A DNA stretch of 59,425 bases from Helochares maculicollis (GCA_033557835.1 JAWQRO010000091.1:1-59425), one strand, 5' to 3'; shown: positions 26,139 through 38,852, counted from the first letter of the stretch. Made by a program: numbers and translations. The notes: generated by a model not told the origin, from the letters alone.

Positions 26139-26153
26139 CTGGAAAGAGATAGA
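26139..26153 (-). other. Splice acceptor of the knirps-family exon
   Basis: On the minus strand the bases before the exon are a pyrimidine tract, tctatctctttcc, ending in AG, and the next codon is AGC of SFFGR. The frame above the junction loses similarity at once, so the exon boundary is well placed. The intron is phase 0. It falls between the two zinc fingers, just after where the P-box CEGCK would end. Confidence 0.5.
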
Positions 26154-26159
26154 ATTTAA

Positions 26160-29100
26160 TTAGCAGTATACATAGACAAAATGGTTGGGTGATAATAGAA
26201 ACGTTCATTTAATGGTGTGCCACAAGGGTCACTATTTAGGCCATTTGAATGTAGTAAATTGATTTAAATGTTGTTATGCTTGATTTATGTCGTCGTTAAG
26301 GTTTACTTAAGCTTTTAACATTAATTAGAAAAATCTACATATTACTTGTGAGGCGATCTTCGTATATGCAGCATAAAATTTTTAGTTGATGACACAGGAA
26401 GTATAAAATAGTTTTATTTGTTTCTGAGGTGCTGATGGCTGATAGCAAAAAATTGATTTTAAGGAATGCAATATTTATGTATCGTTAAAACTTTTATACT
26501 TGTTTTTTATTGTGTTATTATTTTTAATTTTACTGTTGTATGATTAAGAATTACATTTATTACAATGCGAATTCTACTATTTTTTTCTTTCTCTTTTTCT
26601 TTCTCTCTCTCTCTCTTTAAAAATATAGTGTGCACAGGAAACAGACATTATTATTAACTAGCATATTACAAGTTACAAATCGGGATACTGAAAGATTTTC
26701 TTATATTAATATAGAAGTTACGATTATCTTTATGAAGAAGCCAATGCGTGGTGCGCAAAGAAAATCGTTTACGGCAACAAAGAGATGGCACCTGAGGTTC
26801 ATGAGTAATGGCATAGGCAGTAGTTGGTATGTATATTAAGATAATCTGAAGTCACACGCGTTTCTGTTCCTCGGATATAATTATCTTGGGCTACAATTCA
26901 AACATACGTGGACATTCATGGTTTACTACAGTTGCTCGTGTGTGGACGTTTAACTTAAGGTGTACTAAAATTATATTTGAATCGTGCCTTATAATTTACG
27001 TTTATACCATTTAAATGATTTATTGCGCCCTAGCATCGCGAGCTTTCCCATTCAGTTAGCGTTTATCAGAATGATAGATGCGACAATGCGAACAGTTAAT
27101 CCTTAAGATGCTATAAAATCCTCAATGGCGCGCTTTGGAGTGCAGTAGGAATCTTTCTTATATACTTCGATGTGCTGTGTTGCTATTTTGATTAACAGTG
27201 GTATGAAAACATTTAGATGGACCCGTTACAAAAGAAATCTCTGGTGCCATTTATCTTTTAAGTATTTACTACAGACTTTTCTTGCAAGCCTATTTTAATC
27301 AATTTTCATTTACATTTTGTTTTTCTTCTAGATAAAATGCTTCGAATTTTCAGTGTTGTATTGTTTATGCGACGAAACCACCAATTTTGTCACTAGAGTC
27401 AGCACTTTACACATTTTCCTTATTTGTTTTATAAATTTATATTTTTTTCTAGATCTTCCCTTTCTTCAACTATCATTAATTTTTGCCTCATTTATGTTCT
27501 TTGGTAGACTTTATTGTTTCATTTAAATTATGTAGCCATACTACTTTACCCGTATTTTTTTTATTTGAATTATATAACTTTCTTGATCTGTATTGTATAC
27601 TTAACTTAACTGTAAACATTCTTTTTACACATCTTTCATTTCAAATTTACTTATAGGTTATTTTATATAGATAAATAGATCAATAGATAGATTCAATGGT
27701 TCTTTCATGTACTGCATCTAAGGCTGCTCGCAGTAGAAGTCAATTGAAATATTTTCACCGTTCTATTACTCATTTCCGTTCTATTAAGTTTTTAATATTT
27801 TGGATGTTATCAAATGTTACTCTTACAGTTACCTGCTTCATCGTTTTCCAATTCATTGTGTAAGTAGTTTGTATTTTATTTTTGGGTAGACCTTAAAACA
27901 TTATACCTATTACCATATTTCACGACAGTTTTCAGAACTAATTTGAAAGACGTATGATAGTGGCCAAAATATTAATCAGGAAAATTTTGTTTACTCACCA
28001 AGTCTTCCTGAAGATGAAACATGCCCCTCGCACTTGTTGTGACTTGACTATCTTAATTTTATATTTCCGATTCCAATAAATAATTTTTAAAATCTCCCCT
28101 ATCTACGAATTTTATTGTAAATATTTTAGCTCGTCTTTATTATCAGTATTTTAAATGTTTCTTTTCGTTCTCTTCTCTTTTGACCACTTTACATTGTACT
28201 TTATTTGTTTTACATTCTTATTTATGTCATAGCAACAATTCTTTTCGCATCTTTTATTTCTCTTGTACTTTTTTCCTGACGTTATCACATTGTTTTTGGA
28301 TTGTCATTCTTCGTTGTTTATAAAACAAAGCAGCTCTTGTCTCTGAACAAACTTCATCGTTCAATTAATTTTTTTTTCTTAAAGTAACTTATTTGCAGCT
28401 TTTATTTCGATCTGAATAAGTTTAAAGACAATATGAAAAGGTAATTTTACTTTGTAGTTTAATGATAGAAGCTCTAATCCTCTGCTTTCAAAAAGTTGTT
28501 TAACTCGCAGAAAAATATACTTTAGTAGCAAAAAGATTAACAAGGTGAAAGCAAACAATTTGTCAATAGCTAGAGGATGCTTTAAGCCTTAAAAGCAAAC
28601 ATATTATATATTTATAGATTCAATTTTAGCCTAAAACTAAAAGACATGTCATTACATTGGTCCTATCAATCAAGGCTACTAAGGAAGTTAATTACACCAA
28701 ACAGGAACCATAAGGTTTGAATAGGCGGAGTTTTTAGTTTGAGTTGAAATTCAATATCATTTCGTAAGCTGGTAACTTGTCTTAGGTTCACTAAACAATA
28801 AATGAAGAAAGACCAAGCAATACACTGATGAAAGAGCTAACGCACATCAAGTTCAGTTCTAGTTATATAAAAGACAAAAGTATCTTCACAAAATCAAGAG
28901 CAGCTTCCATGAATACGAAGTGACCAACGAAATTTGGAAATCGCTTGAAAAAATAAAATAATAATAAATTTGACATATTTTTGTGAATCCCTCGCCAATT
29001 TTAGACCCCGTTTAGTGTATATTACTAAAAAATTTCATATCCGATGTAAGATATGTTTTACGTTACTAGTCTACTAAAGAAATTCTAGCCTTAAACTGTC

Positions 29101-29440
29101 AAGACTTTATACCGATATGCAAAACACAAAAGTTGTTGTTCAGAATTAGGTGTACATCAAAATTATACGCAGTACCAATATCAAAACGCAATTATAGCAA
29201 AGGAAGAGTTAATTTTTTAGAAACTAAAATAAATGATATCCTTTATTAAATATAATATTCAACATTTTTACAACTCAACTCTGCATTAAAGCAGCGAAGA
29301 AATAAATCACCCAGTGTTGATTTGCCTCAGACCCATTCGACATGAATAATAACGCTAGTAGATTCAATAAATATTAAGCGAGCACCGCTTTATTTAATGT
29401 TATGATTGAAAATGTGCTCCATTTATAAAATCACCGATCC
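26160..29440. other. Intron or upstream DNA of the receptor gene, part 1
   Basis: No exon for the first zinc finger was found. A pyrimidine-rich tract lies at 26581-26618. At 28007-28050 CTTCCTGAAGATGAAAC followed by CTTGTTGTGACTTG resembles the 3' tails of some retroelements. On the minus strand a donor-like word, TTGGTGAGTAAAC, lies at 27990-28002 without a supporting open frame. Confidence 0.5.
26581..26618. repeat. Pyrimidine-rich simple repeat
   Basis: A run of CT and TTC units, mostly T and C for 38 bases, ending in a short (CT)n. It lies about 440 bp upstream of the receptor exon. On the transcribed strand it is a GA-rich tract of the sort bound by GAGA-type factors, but no such role is shown. 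Confidence 0.5.
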
Positions 29441-29562
29441 AACCAGACACGAGCATCATGAGCATTACGGCACGAAATAAATTACAACCAAGAGCCGTTA
29501 CTGGGTACTAACTCAGAATCAGATGTATGATTAATATACGCTGGCCAGTTGCATATGTTACT
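29440..29562 (+). promoter_or_regulatory. Paired element A
   Basis: Shares ordered blocks with 36250-36340: CATGAGCATTAC with GAAATAAATTACAA (25 of 31 agree across the block), GCCGTTACTG (exact), TGATTAATA (exact) and CCAGTTGCATATGT (exact). The spacers differ in length. Conserved blocks with variable spacers fit a duplicated cis-regulatory module, but an old dispersed repeat fits as well. It lies about 3.3 kb upstream of the receptor exon. Confidence 0.5.
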
Positions 29563-32240
29563 ACTACTATCTATCTACTATAATATGTAATAATAATTCA
29601 AAGATCTATTATAATTTGCTAGACCTTCTTCAAACTACATCATCAAGCTGCTTCTAGTGAGCGCCGAGCTGTGGAAAGGGGTAAATAACCTGCGAAAGTT
29701 GCCTTTCAGCAATACTTCTTAATTTTTTGACTTTTTACACGTCCAGCCAGGCAGCAGGTGACAAAAGAGCTCGAGACGTGGAGGCGTATCTTTCATGTAC
29801 AATTTCCTATGATGTGTAGGTGTTACACAATTTTCATTTACCGATAAATGTACAGTCTATTAATGACCGTTCTGTTTAGATCTTAGGCAACGATAATCTA
29901 CATCAAGGCTAATGTTAGAGCTCATTTACTCACAGATTTATGTTTAAATTGTTTTAGATTGCTCCAAGATATCGTCCTCGCAACGAAGAGGAAGAAAACA
30001 TCTTCTGTTGTAGTATCGGTGCATAATAGGGATCTTTTCTGCGGCTAAGATGCAACACTGATGTGTTGATACTGAACGGCGGCGGTTGCTTTGCATGGTT
30101 AAGTCGCTGCTTATGTGGTGATAGAGGAAAAGCGGCGGTATCTTTGCTGTGTCATCAGTGGTGACCACCGAAAGTCGATCTAGTTTACGTTCATCGCGTT
30201 TAAGTTACATAAAATTTAATTATTTCTAATAACATAAAAATAAGAGTGTGTACAGAAGCTTTCCCTGCTGTCACTCTTCCTAGATTAACTGGTTCTCACG
30301 CTACTTCAGTCCAACACCAGCAATCTCCAGGAGAGTTAACACATCGGTATCTGTTTTTAATCATGAGTTAGTGCTGTTTTATTTTCGGTTTACGGGAAAA
30401 TTATCGTAACGAAATTGATTAATGTCTTAATTTAGCGCTTTGTGATAACCTTTTATTTATTTCTGGAATTGTTAAGGCTACTTCACATCTCGCCTTGCAT
30501 GTATTAAATCAAAGGAGAATAAAGTAGAGAGGCTGACTATGAAACAGCTTTCCCCGTAAATATAAATTCAGAATTCAGTGTGTTGTTTCTCTCGTAGTGT
30601 TTTGGTTTTTCTAGTTCAATTTACATTGCAAAGCCATTGATTTAACATATAAATCTCTATTGTAGGTACACGATATTGCAGTACATATTGTATTACAATT
30701 GTACAATACGAAATAAAGTTAACAGATTCACGTATGTTAACACGTTTTGCTCAGCCAGAACAAGAAGTGTACTTACAACTTCCTCCTCTCCTACACGCCT
30801 TAAAAAGGTAAATATTCCTCACTTCAGTGCGGTTGAGAAAATGACCTTTGAGGTCTCTTCTTCTGAGGAAGAATACACCTGTCCTAGTATTACATATGGT
30901 GACGGTGATGGCGTTGTAGCGGCGGTTGTTACGAGGATGCGGCGGCTCCGCAGCAGGTTCGCGATCTGGGTTAGAAAGTTGATATTTCGGTCGCGATCCG
31001 TGACTTATGGGACTTCGCTATACATATTTCTATTCACATGTTCTATACATGCCTCTAGTTATTGAGATCTTGTTGCGCCTCGATTGGTTATACACCATTA
31101 ATAATAGCTAAGCGGATTGCTCTTAAATTGACTTATGTATATAGATGTGTTTGTAAATTAGTTTGCGTGCATTATCAACGCTATGATCGTGTTAAGGCTC
31201 ATTTGATGTTTATTTAATGTCGGGTTTCATGTTTATGAATATTATACGGTCGCTATAAACTGTGAGAATACAACTTAAAACGATTTTTTACTATGAGTCA
31301 AAACTGAGTACTTGAAGATGGAATAAAAGCGCTTTTTGAATAAACCTTTAAAAAGATTGAATTTGAGCCTTGAAATCACCAATATCAGTGTCACATAAAC
31401 GAACCTAAGACGTTTTAAATCGTTTTATACGTATGAACAGGAATAATTTACTCGGCCCTAACGAACAGTTAATTAAGCAAGTCTGTTTAAAATTCCGAAT
31501 TTGGCTTATTTTGCAAAATTTAACAAAACTCTTAGCTCTACATTGGCTTATTTATCAATCATATTAATCGATAATGTACATCATATAAAAATAATTACAA
31601 ATAGATACTTCTAACGCATGCTCTGGCAACGAGCATTATTAATGAAACTGACATTAGATTTCACCTTCATAACTTACGAAGCACTTTTCATATTATGTTC
31701 GCAAGGTGTAAGATAATCCAGGGTTTGATAAATTGCCGTTCTCGGTCATTTTTACACTGTCTCCTTGTAATTTACCTTATTTACTATGAAATAATTGATT
31801 TTAAAGGATCTGTTTGTGTGTAAATCGGCTTTTAACCTGCAGGCTTTTGGTAAATGTCAGAACACCTCTCTGTTAAGACACTTCTTGTGTGCGTTTTCAT
31901 GTCGCTTATATACGATAAGATTTTGTAATGCTTTGAGCCCTTTGGAAAATATTTATTTGTCATTTATGTATCGATTATATCACTAATAATTTAAAAAAAA
32001 ACATCAACATAAGATAATGAGTCGGTTGGCTTGTCAAGAACTATGTTTGGTTTCTGATCTACCACATTAAATATCTATCCAAAAAGATCTAGATGAGCAA
32101 ATAGATTTTATTTAACACATTTTAAATGACAGTGTTAATAAATACAGGTGCACATCTAACGTATTCCTCATAACAAATAGATATTTTTAAATATGGATAC
32201 CTACGCGTTTCTAAATATACATTTCACACCAAATTACAGA
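29563..32240. other. Intron or upstream DNA, part 2
   Basis: Two GC-richer patches, 29950-30180 and 30830-31070, carry short frames on both strands (74 codons minus, 129 codons plus). The first is followed on the minus strand by a donor-like CTGTGAGTAA near 29932. Either could be a non-coding 5' exon or a regulatory patch. No protein motif is seen. Confidence 0.5.
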
Positions 32241-32410
32241 AGAGCCGGATGAATCATCAAAACTAGGCAATTACTCTTCTCGAACAGGACAAAGTAGCGC
32301 ACACGAAAATGCTCTGCAGAAGAGGAGTCCGCGGAGACTCGGCGTTCGATCCAGTTGGTAATTCCAAAAGAAGAATCACGCTTCAGCTGTTGATGTGCGC
32401 GTTGCTGATG

Positions 32411-32485
32411 CGATGCATTACCGATCTAGGAGAGCCGATGTTTTACCGATCTAAAAGACCCGATGCATTAGCGATGTAGAAGAAG
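32411..32485 (+). repeat. 25-bp minisatellite, three units
   Basis: Units at 32411-32435, 32436-32460 and 32461-32485 all start CGATG and share TTA-x-CGAT-x-TA with an AGA tail. The period is exactly 25. They lie in a GC-richer patch (about 32240-32640) that also has a B-box-like GTTCGATCC at 32344-32352 and a GAGTC/GACTC hairpin just before it. Confidence 0.5.
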
Positions 32486-32981
32486 AGATTGTTCCCTGGT
32501 TAATTAATATGTAGAGCGTCTTCTCCGCCGAGGAAGGTCCCGCTGAAGAAGACTGTTCTTCGATAACAACCTGCGAACATCACAGCAAACTGATTCTAGG
32601 CGACTCCCGTCTTTACTTGACCGATCTATGTTTGAAATGAAAGTGTACAAGAGCTGTCATCTCATTTTCTCCAGTTCCAAACAATATTCTTCGTCTTTGT
32701 CGGGGTCGTGGGAACTCTTGGTGAAAGAACTGTACTGTGTGCAAGTTTCAAAGGCAGGGCCGCGATGTAATGACAGTCTAATGCTATTTTGTAATCGGCA
32801 ACAGTTCGAACGCAGATTTGGAAAGGCATTTCAGGCTTCGAGATTCCTCTTATCTTCGCTCTATGAGTATTATAAACAAATTTCGCAACAATTTTTAACT
32901 GGATTAATTTATATATATGAAATTCTATCATTCCGAATTAAGTCAAGTGGAATGAATTGGTTAATGCGGTGATTTATGGAT

Positions 32982-33059
32982 AAGAGCGATCTTTTCAACG
33001 CGCTCCTGCTCCAAGGATTTATTTTATCTGATGCCCTTGGAAGCGCGCTGAAAGCTCTT
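32982..33059 (+). other. GC-rich imperfect inverted repeat (hairpin)
   Basis: Arms pair as AAGAGC with GCTCTT at the base, a mid-stem around CAACGCGCT with AGCGCGCTG, and TCCAAGG with CCTTGGA next to an 18-nt loop. That is about 24 pairs with two 5-nt bulges on the 5' side. The bulges make a microRNA precursor doubtful. The GC content is striking against the flanks. Confidence 0.5.
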
Positions 33060-33479
33060 CGCTTACATTTCAATTTCTTTGGTTTGTGCGTGATTTACCA
33101 CTTAGTATTTTGACATAATTTGATTTCGAGAACACAACCCGGGTCATGTCTAAGCGAGCATTAGGAATAATACGTTTACTTTACCCTAATTTAGATTTAT
33201 TTGTTATAGAAAGGCGCAAAAGAATTGGATTGTGTACAAATATGGAAGCGCTTAAAATGGCACGCCTAGAACAGATATAAAATAACTCAAGACACGCCCA
33301 AAACTCTCTTGGAATTAGAACGGTCCTGAAAAGAATTACAAGGTAATTAACAAATGAAGACGGCTTGCGAAAGCGGAAAATAGATGTTAAATGAGGAATT
33401 GTCTGCCGTAATTAGAATAGCCCAGCATGGAGCCTTAGATGGGGATAAAAATAACTCAATCAGGATATAAAAGTGATTT

Positions 33480-33800
33480 TACTGTGGCATTATTTCGACT
33501 CGTCTAGTCTATTAAGAGCCTGTGATTATTGCTAGGAATCACAATAATTAATCTTATTATTGAAATGTTACAGTTTTGATTGTCTGTAGAAAATAATTAC
33601 AACGCAATGGAGGCTGGCCGGGAGTTGCCCACTGCGTTTGCTAATAACGAGATGAGTTTCCTGTGTTGTTATTATTGTTATTTTTTCAATTATCCTTGAT
33701 TAAGATTTCTCGGGCGCTATTTGCACCTGTCACTTTTACTTAGCTGGTGCGGCGCTGCGCATCACAATACGAGTGAGATGCTGAAGAACGTAGAACACTG
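33480..33800. promoter_or_regulatory. Candidate regulatory stretch
   Basis: Contains TGATTATTGC, ATAATTAATC, GCTAATAACGAG and two E-box-like words (CACCTGTCAC, CAGCTGG-like) within 320 bp. Density of homeodomain-type ATTA cores is above the local look, but the AT-rich background produces many by chance. Assigned only as a candidate. Confidence 0.5.
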
Positions 33801-36249
33801 AAGAGTCCTCCGCTCTGTCGTATCTATACATGGTCCTTCCTGATCTGTCTAGGCTTTATCAGAGCTAAATGTGACTCTTTTAAAGTTTCCGTAGTTCTGG
33901 TATAATTGTGGGAGGATCGGCTATGGCATCCACAGATAGTGTTTTATAAAGCCGAACTTAGTGACTCCAAACTGTATGACAACATTTCCTGGAAATTTTA
34001 TTTGCAAAGAGGAACAAAAGCATGTAATAAGATACTGTTTAAATTAAATTATAAAAAATGAACAATAACTAAAAGCATTTCAATCGGCTTGGATAAAGTA
34101 TCAATGTATTTTTTTCTAATTTATCAAATTAATGGGTTGCAGAAAAATATCGTAATATATTGATTTAAAGAAATCACAATTCTATTAGCTTCTTAGCGGT
34201 AAATATAGTTATCAGTACTATCTCTAAAAGATAACATTTCGACGTCCACTCATAGCGTATAGAACAATAAATGCTAAACTGAAAGCGATTTTACTAAAGC
34301 ACTAGGCCTAACGTGTACCTATAATGTAGTTTAGATTTTTTCATACAAAGATGATTGCAGCTGTATTTTGTGTAAAAACCCAAAACCCGTTCGAAACATA
34401 ACAGTTCATTAAAATCGAAATTTTAATATAATATTAAACACAAGGAAGGAAAAGATTACGCAACCAAAACTATTTTATATTTAATATAGTGACAAAATTA
34501 TGGATCATAGAGGCGATTAAATTCATATGGTATAATTCGTTCGTTAGAGCTCTAACGGGGCCAGGTGAGCTGTTAATACAAAAATGGTAAAATTCTGTAA
34601 ATTATTGGTATTAAATATTCAAATTTGGGTCCATTTTAAACTTATTAATTACGTTACTAATAGTTGCTCTTTTTAGTGTCCAGGTTAACACTTACTGGTT
34701 CTACGAAACGCAATATTTTACGAAATTAATTAACTTCCACAAGTCAATTCGGCTTTGAATAAATTAATAACTTTTATCATTTATGAGTTTTAGTAGAAAG
34801 TTTCACACGAGTCACATGCGCTTAAAATTTTTCCTGGACAAAAGTTAATCAGGTTTTTATGTTGCACAATGCAAAGGGAAAGTAAAGGATTGTGATACAA
34901 ATATAGTTTTAGGTGATAGCATAACTACTAGCTGTTTACAAAATCTCTAAGAATTTAAACTGATAACAAGGCTTAATGTGATGATAGCTCACAAAGCTAA
35001 TAGAATATAATAATAGCTCGTAACAGCTTACTACGATAATTACACAAATAATAGTTTATCATGATAATAGTTTTTAATAGCAATATTTCAGCTGAGAATA
35101 TCGGAATTCCAAGGCGACTTATTTTAGATTCTGTATCCAGATTAGAAAAGTTTATCAAAACATTATAAGACTACATCTTAATAGGCGGACTTTTATGTAA
35201 AACACGATGGATTGGAAGAATTTTGAGTAAATCTCTTTATTATACAAATTGTTAATTTATACTAATTGCCTCAAATCCAAATACTCGAAACCGTCGCAAA
35301 CATTTGGAACGCCCAAATATTGCTTTTCTAGCGTTCAAGGTGGCTTAGGCAATTTCAGTGGTTGGTAATGGTCATAAATCTACATATTTTCACATATGGA
35401 GAGCTTTTGATAAGAGTTACTGCCCTAACTGTACTTTCAGGAACGCTGAAAATGTAGAGTGACAATAAATATATATTATATAAAATAGCTTTAGTGGATT
35501 TGCATTCATTAAGTACATGTTTATATCTTAGCCTCATATTAAATATTCAACGTAAATATTTTAACTTTTGTATACTCAATGTGAAAAATTCATGCATGAT
35601 TAATATCGCTTAAAAGTTGTACAATAGTTTAGTTGTTATATATATTGTTCTTCACGCAATATCTTTTATTTAGTTGAATCTGAATCAATTTAAAAAACGA
35701 GTACCAATAAACATACAAAAAACGAAACGAGAAGTATTTGCTAAAATAATGAAATTGGATTTATCCATTGATTAAAATTAAAATAAATAGCTCTTATGAA
35801 CTTTTAATTTATGTGGCACATGTGGTCAGAAAGTAATTATGTCATCTTAGCCCATAATTAAATCACATATATTATTGCTATACTATTTTGCACTATTTAA
35901 AAAAAAGTTTCTCACATCTAATGAGAAGACTACTAAAATGTAAGGATTAGTTTCCATAATAGCATTATAAAATTAAAAATAGATCACGATATTAACTCTT
36001 ATCATTGTCATCGTTTTCAAATTTTCGTCTTAAATTTCGATAGATTGTAAGCATTTATTACTACTTTCTTGTAGTTCGGTTTCTTTCCTGATTAACCTAC
36101 TTTGTATAATGCTTGTAATATTCCAATCAATTTAATTTTAGCGATGTCTGAGTAGCACTATTAATGTTTTTCAAAAATTAAGTGCATAAAGATGTCTGAA
36201 TGCAGAATTTTTGCAACAAAGCTCCACTTCTCTTCATCTCATGAAGCAC
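33801..36249. other. Intron or upstream DNA, part 3
   Basis: AT-rich with no exon-like frame. A cluster at 34970-35080 repeats variants of AATAGCT/AGCTTA and ATAATAG, a low-complexity patch. Nothing else is recognised. Confidence 0.5.
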
Positions 36250-36342
36250 GATTAACCATGCACATTACTGCTGGAAATGAATTACAAAAAGTGCCGTTAC
36301 TGCATCTTCGTGATTAATAGGCACCAGTTGCATATGTAATAA
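36250..36342 (+). promoter_or_regulatory. Paired element B
   Basis: Partner of the segment at 29440-29562, same strand, 6.8 kb away. CATGCACATTAC and GAAATGAATTACAA are followed by GCCGTTACTG, TGATTAATA and CCAGTTGCATATGT, each closer together than in element A. A weaker likeness on the minus strand near 2890-2960 (CACCCTTGCATATGTA) hints that the wording may be repeated elsewhere. Confidence 0.5.
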
Positions 36343-38430
36343 TTCAGAAATCGACTTGCAAGTGCAAGGACTCAGGTTTCTCAGGCAAAGTGCCGTTCGA
36401 TCGAACATACATCCACAAAACACTCACATACATCATACATTTGTCGTGCGTTGTGGCTTCCCTTACAGAAGACAAGATTATAAACCATTGGCATTGCTTT
36501 GGTTGATGTTGGGTGCATGTTAGTACATGTGCTGGAACTTCGGAACATGCCTCGCGTCAATGCAGTCTGTCTATATACTAAAACTTGAAACATCTTCTGT
36601 TGTACCACCGACATCTCGGATACCACTAACATTTTTCATCTTCTTGCTACCTTCGATTTCTTCCCATATTTCGTTCTCGTGGTAAATAGCAACTCCATGT
36701 TGAGAAAAGTACGTAGCTACTTATTGATGCGTATTTCATGCATATCTGTATGAGAACATTGAATGAATTTATTCAGCCAAAATAAAGTGACGAAAAGTAT
36801 ACAGGGCAAAAAATATCTAAAGAAGCATTTAAGGAATAATATTCAATAATCAGCTCAGGGCAAGTCAGGTAGTCCGATTTATTATCTAGATTTACCCATC
36901 CATTGTCAAAATAAGTCAGTAGCGATTGTATTTGCTTAGTTCTTTTTGCAAAATTTAATATTTTCCAACTAAAAAATGATTACTTAATCTTTTATTAATT
37001 GCGTCATTCTTTCATAAAAACCAAACTAGTAATTGACTTATTAATCTCAAAACGCCATGTAAATAAGTTACAGTTTAAATAAGCAAATGATGCCAGTCAT
37101 TTCCTTTAAATGGGCTCACTTATAATTTATCTGAGTAAAGTGACATTCTATTACCCGCAAAAACCTGACAATTTTTCGACGTGCCATTACCATATTTAGC
37201 CGTGGCTTTCAAAGGCCTGTACACTCTTGTAAAGTGTAGTATTTGTTTAAAAAATGTAAGGTTAAAACGATAATGATACAGTGTGTTCCAACAAGTGATC
37301 ATTATCTATTATCCAAATTCCTTTTTACATAATAGGCTCTTGTGATGATTAGTGTCAAATTTGACAGCGAAAAAATAGGGAAAGTATATCTTGAATGTGA
37401 TTGATTCACATAAAAGTTGAAAATAATTGCTCTTGTTTATATGTTCGGAGCTCTTGCGAGATCTTGTCAGTCATTTCAAATGTTAGAGACCTTATAACGT
37501 TAACAACACAATGATGCTGTTATAAAAGTCAAGAGCGAACTATATTTGGCTTGTTTGACTTTTCCGGGGGATTTATTAGTCTTCGTACTACATATCAGAA
37601 TCTATACAAGTAATACAAGTTCTCTTCATAATACTATACTTTTTGATTCTCATATGAAGCTTCCTTACTCCAATTAATTATAGTTAGATTAAATGAACTG
37701 ATTTTTAGTTTTTGTACATTTTCTATCTAAGAATAAAGGATCGTGTGACGGTATTACTACTCAGCCTCAAGCAGTTTTAAATGAATGGGCACTAAATAAA
37801 CTACTCAATACTGGGTTTTCTCTTGATAACCTAATAATCACGTAGCTCTCATCGACAGCAGGGAAAATAGTTTTAGTCTTTTTAATTTTCGCCAAAAATT
37901 TACTAATAAATGCTTCATTTTATTTTACACATAAATTTTTACAATATTTAGTCGCATTTCACGTTCAACTTGCAAAAGAAATAAAGCAAACCAATAGCTT
38001 GTATATTCGTGCTAACCCGACCTTCAACTTCTTTCCTGTGCGCCCGTATTAGAAAAACGCCGCAAAATTCAATACTAATTTAAATGTACGAGATTGAATG
38101 CTCCACCAAAGTGTTAACAACTTTTAATTTTATTTCCAGTTATGCAATTATAATCAAAATTACAGTCTTAGCACTTCAGTCCATCGCGGTAATTACCCAC
38201 ATGACTATAAGATGTGTCAAACAACGTCTAGTCAAGACTATTTCCTACATTTAGACATGACAAAAACCACGTGAAAAAATACAATTGCCTCCGCAAGCTG
38301 TCAATTTGCATAATTGAAGAAGTACGAGAGTACGACCGACTAAAAAAATTTAACATCTTCATACGAGGAGCTGTTAACGTAATGCGGTGTGCTACTAAAA
38401 CGTATAAGTGACATGTTTACGGTAAACGGT
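36343..38430. other. Intron or upstream DNA, part 4
   Basis: A minus-strand frame of 83 codons (36381-36632) has no recognisable motif. No repeats or elements are seen. Confidence 0.5.
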
Positions 38431-38439
38431 CACTTAGAT

Positions 38440-38780
38440 GCGTTTTAATTGGGAATTAGATTTTATTTTATGCATTTCATGCAATTCATGTGCAATTTGT
38501 TAATTTACCACTCAGTTTTTTTAATAAGTTGTTTAATTTTGTTCGCATGAGTAATTAAAGGACGAGCAGATGGCGCAGATTAATGATACATCCTATTAAT
38601 TTACATTGTGTATGTGAACCAATTTCACACATTCAATGCCCAGGCGGCTTTCTGGCAGCCTTTATATGCTTTATGGTGGTTTTATATTAATTATGAGCTC
38701 AATAGTCTAATTGAGGCATTATTATTACTTGCTATTAATCAAGTTAAGGCAGCCAAGCGAAAAATTATGTAGAATTTTTG
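38440..38780. promoter_or_regulatory. Candidate regulatory stretch rich in homeodomain-type sites
   Basis: Within 340 bp there are TTAATTGGGAATTAG, GAGTAATTAAAGG, CTATTAATTTAC, ATTAATTATGAG, TCTAATTGAGG and CTATTAATCAAG, plus TTTATGG (Caudal-like) and GCAGATGGC (E-box). The mix of GC-containing contexts and ATTA cores looks like an insect developmental enhancer. It lies about 12.5 kb upstream of the receptor exon. Confidence 0.5.
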
Positions 38781-38852
38781 TAACTTTTTTCCCATATTGT
38801 TATAATCTAAAGGTGTTTTATAAGCATCTACTTATTTAAAGAGTCGCTTCAT

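Noticed and set aside
25819..26208. 129-codon minus-strand frame overlapping the receptor exon
   Set aside because: It is a shadow of the receptor exon in another frame; the zinc finger and knirps box lie in the frame ending at 25341.
28001..28060. Coding exon on the minus strand ending at TTGGTGAGTAAAC
   Set aside because: The donor word is good, but the preceding frames contain stops and no nuclear-receptor residues; the CCTGAAGATG wording fits a retroelement tail better.
30676..31065. 129-codon plus-strand frame
   Set aside because: No recognisable domain; the GC-rich part is also open on the other strand. Kept only as a possible non-coding exon patch.
32295..32352. tRNA gene in the GC-rich patch
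   Set aside because: The A-box- and B-box-like words are at the right distance, but the acceptor and T stems do not pair and the central hairpin has a 6-nt loop.
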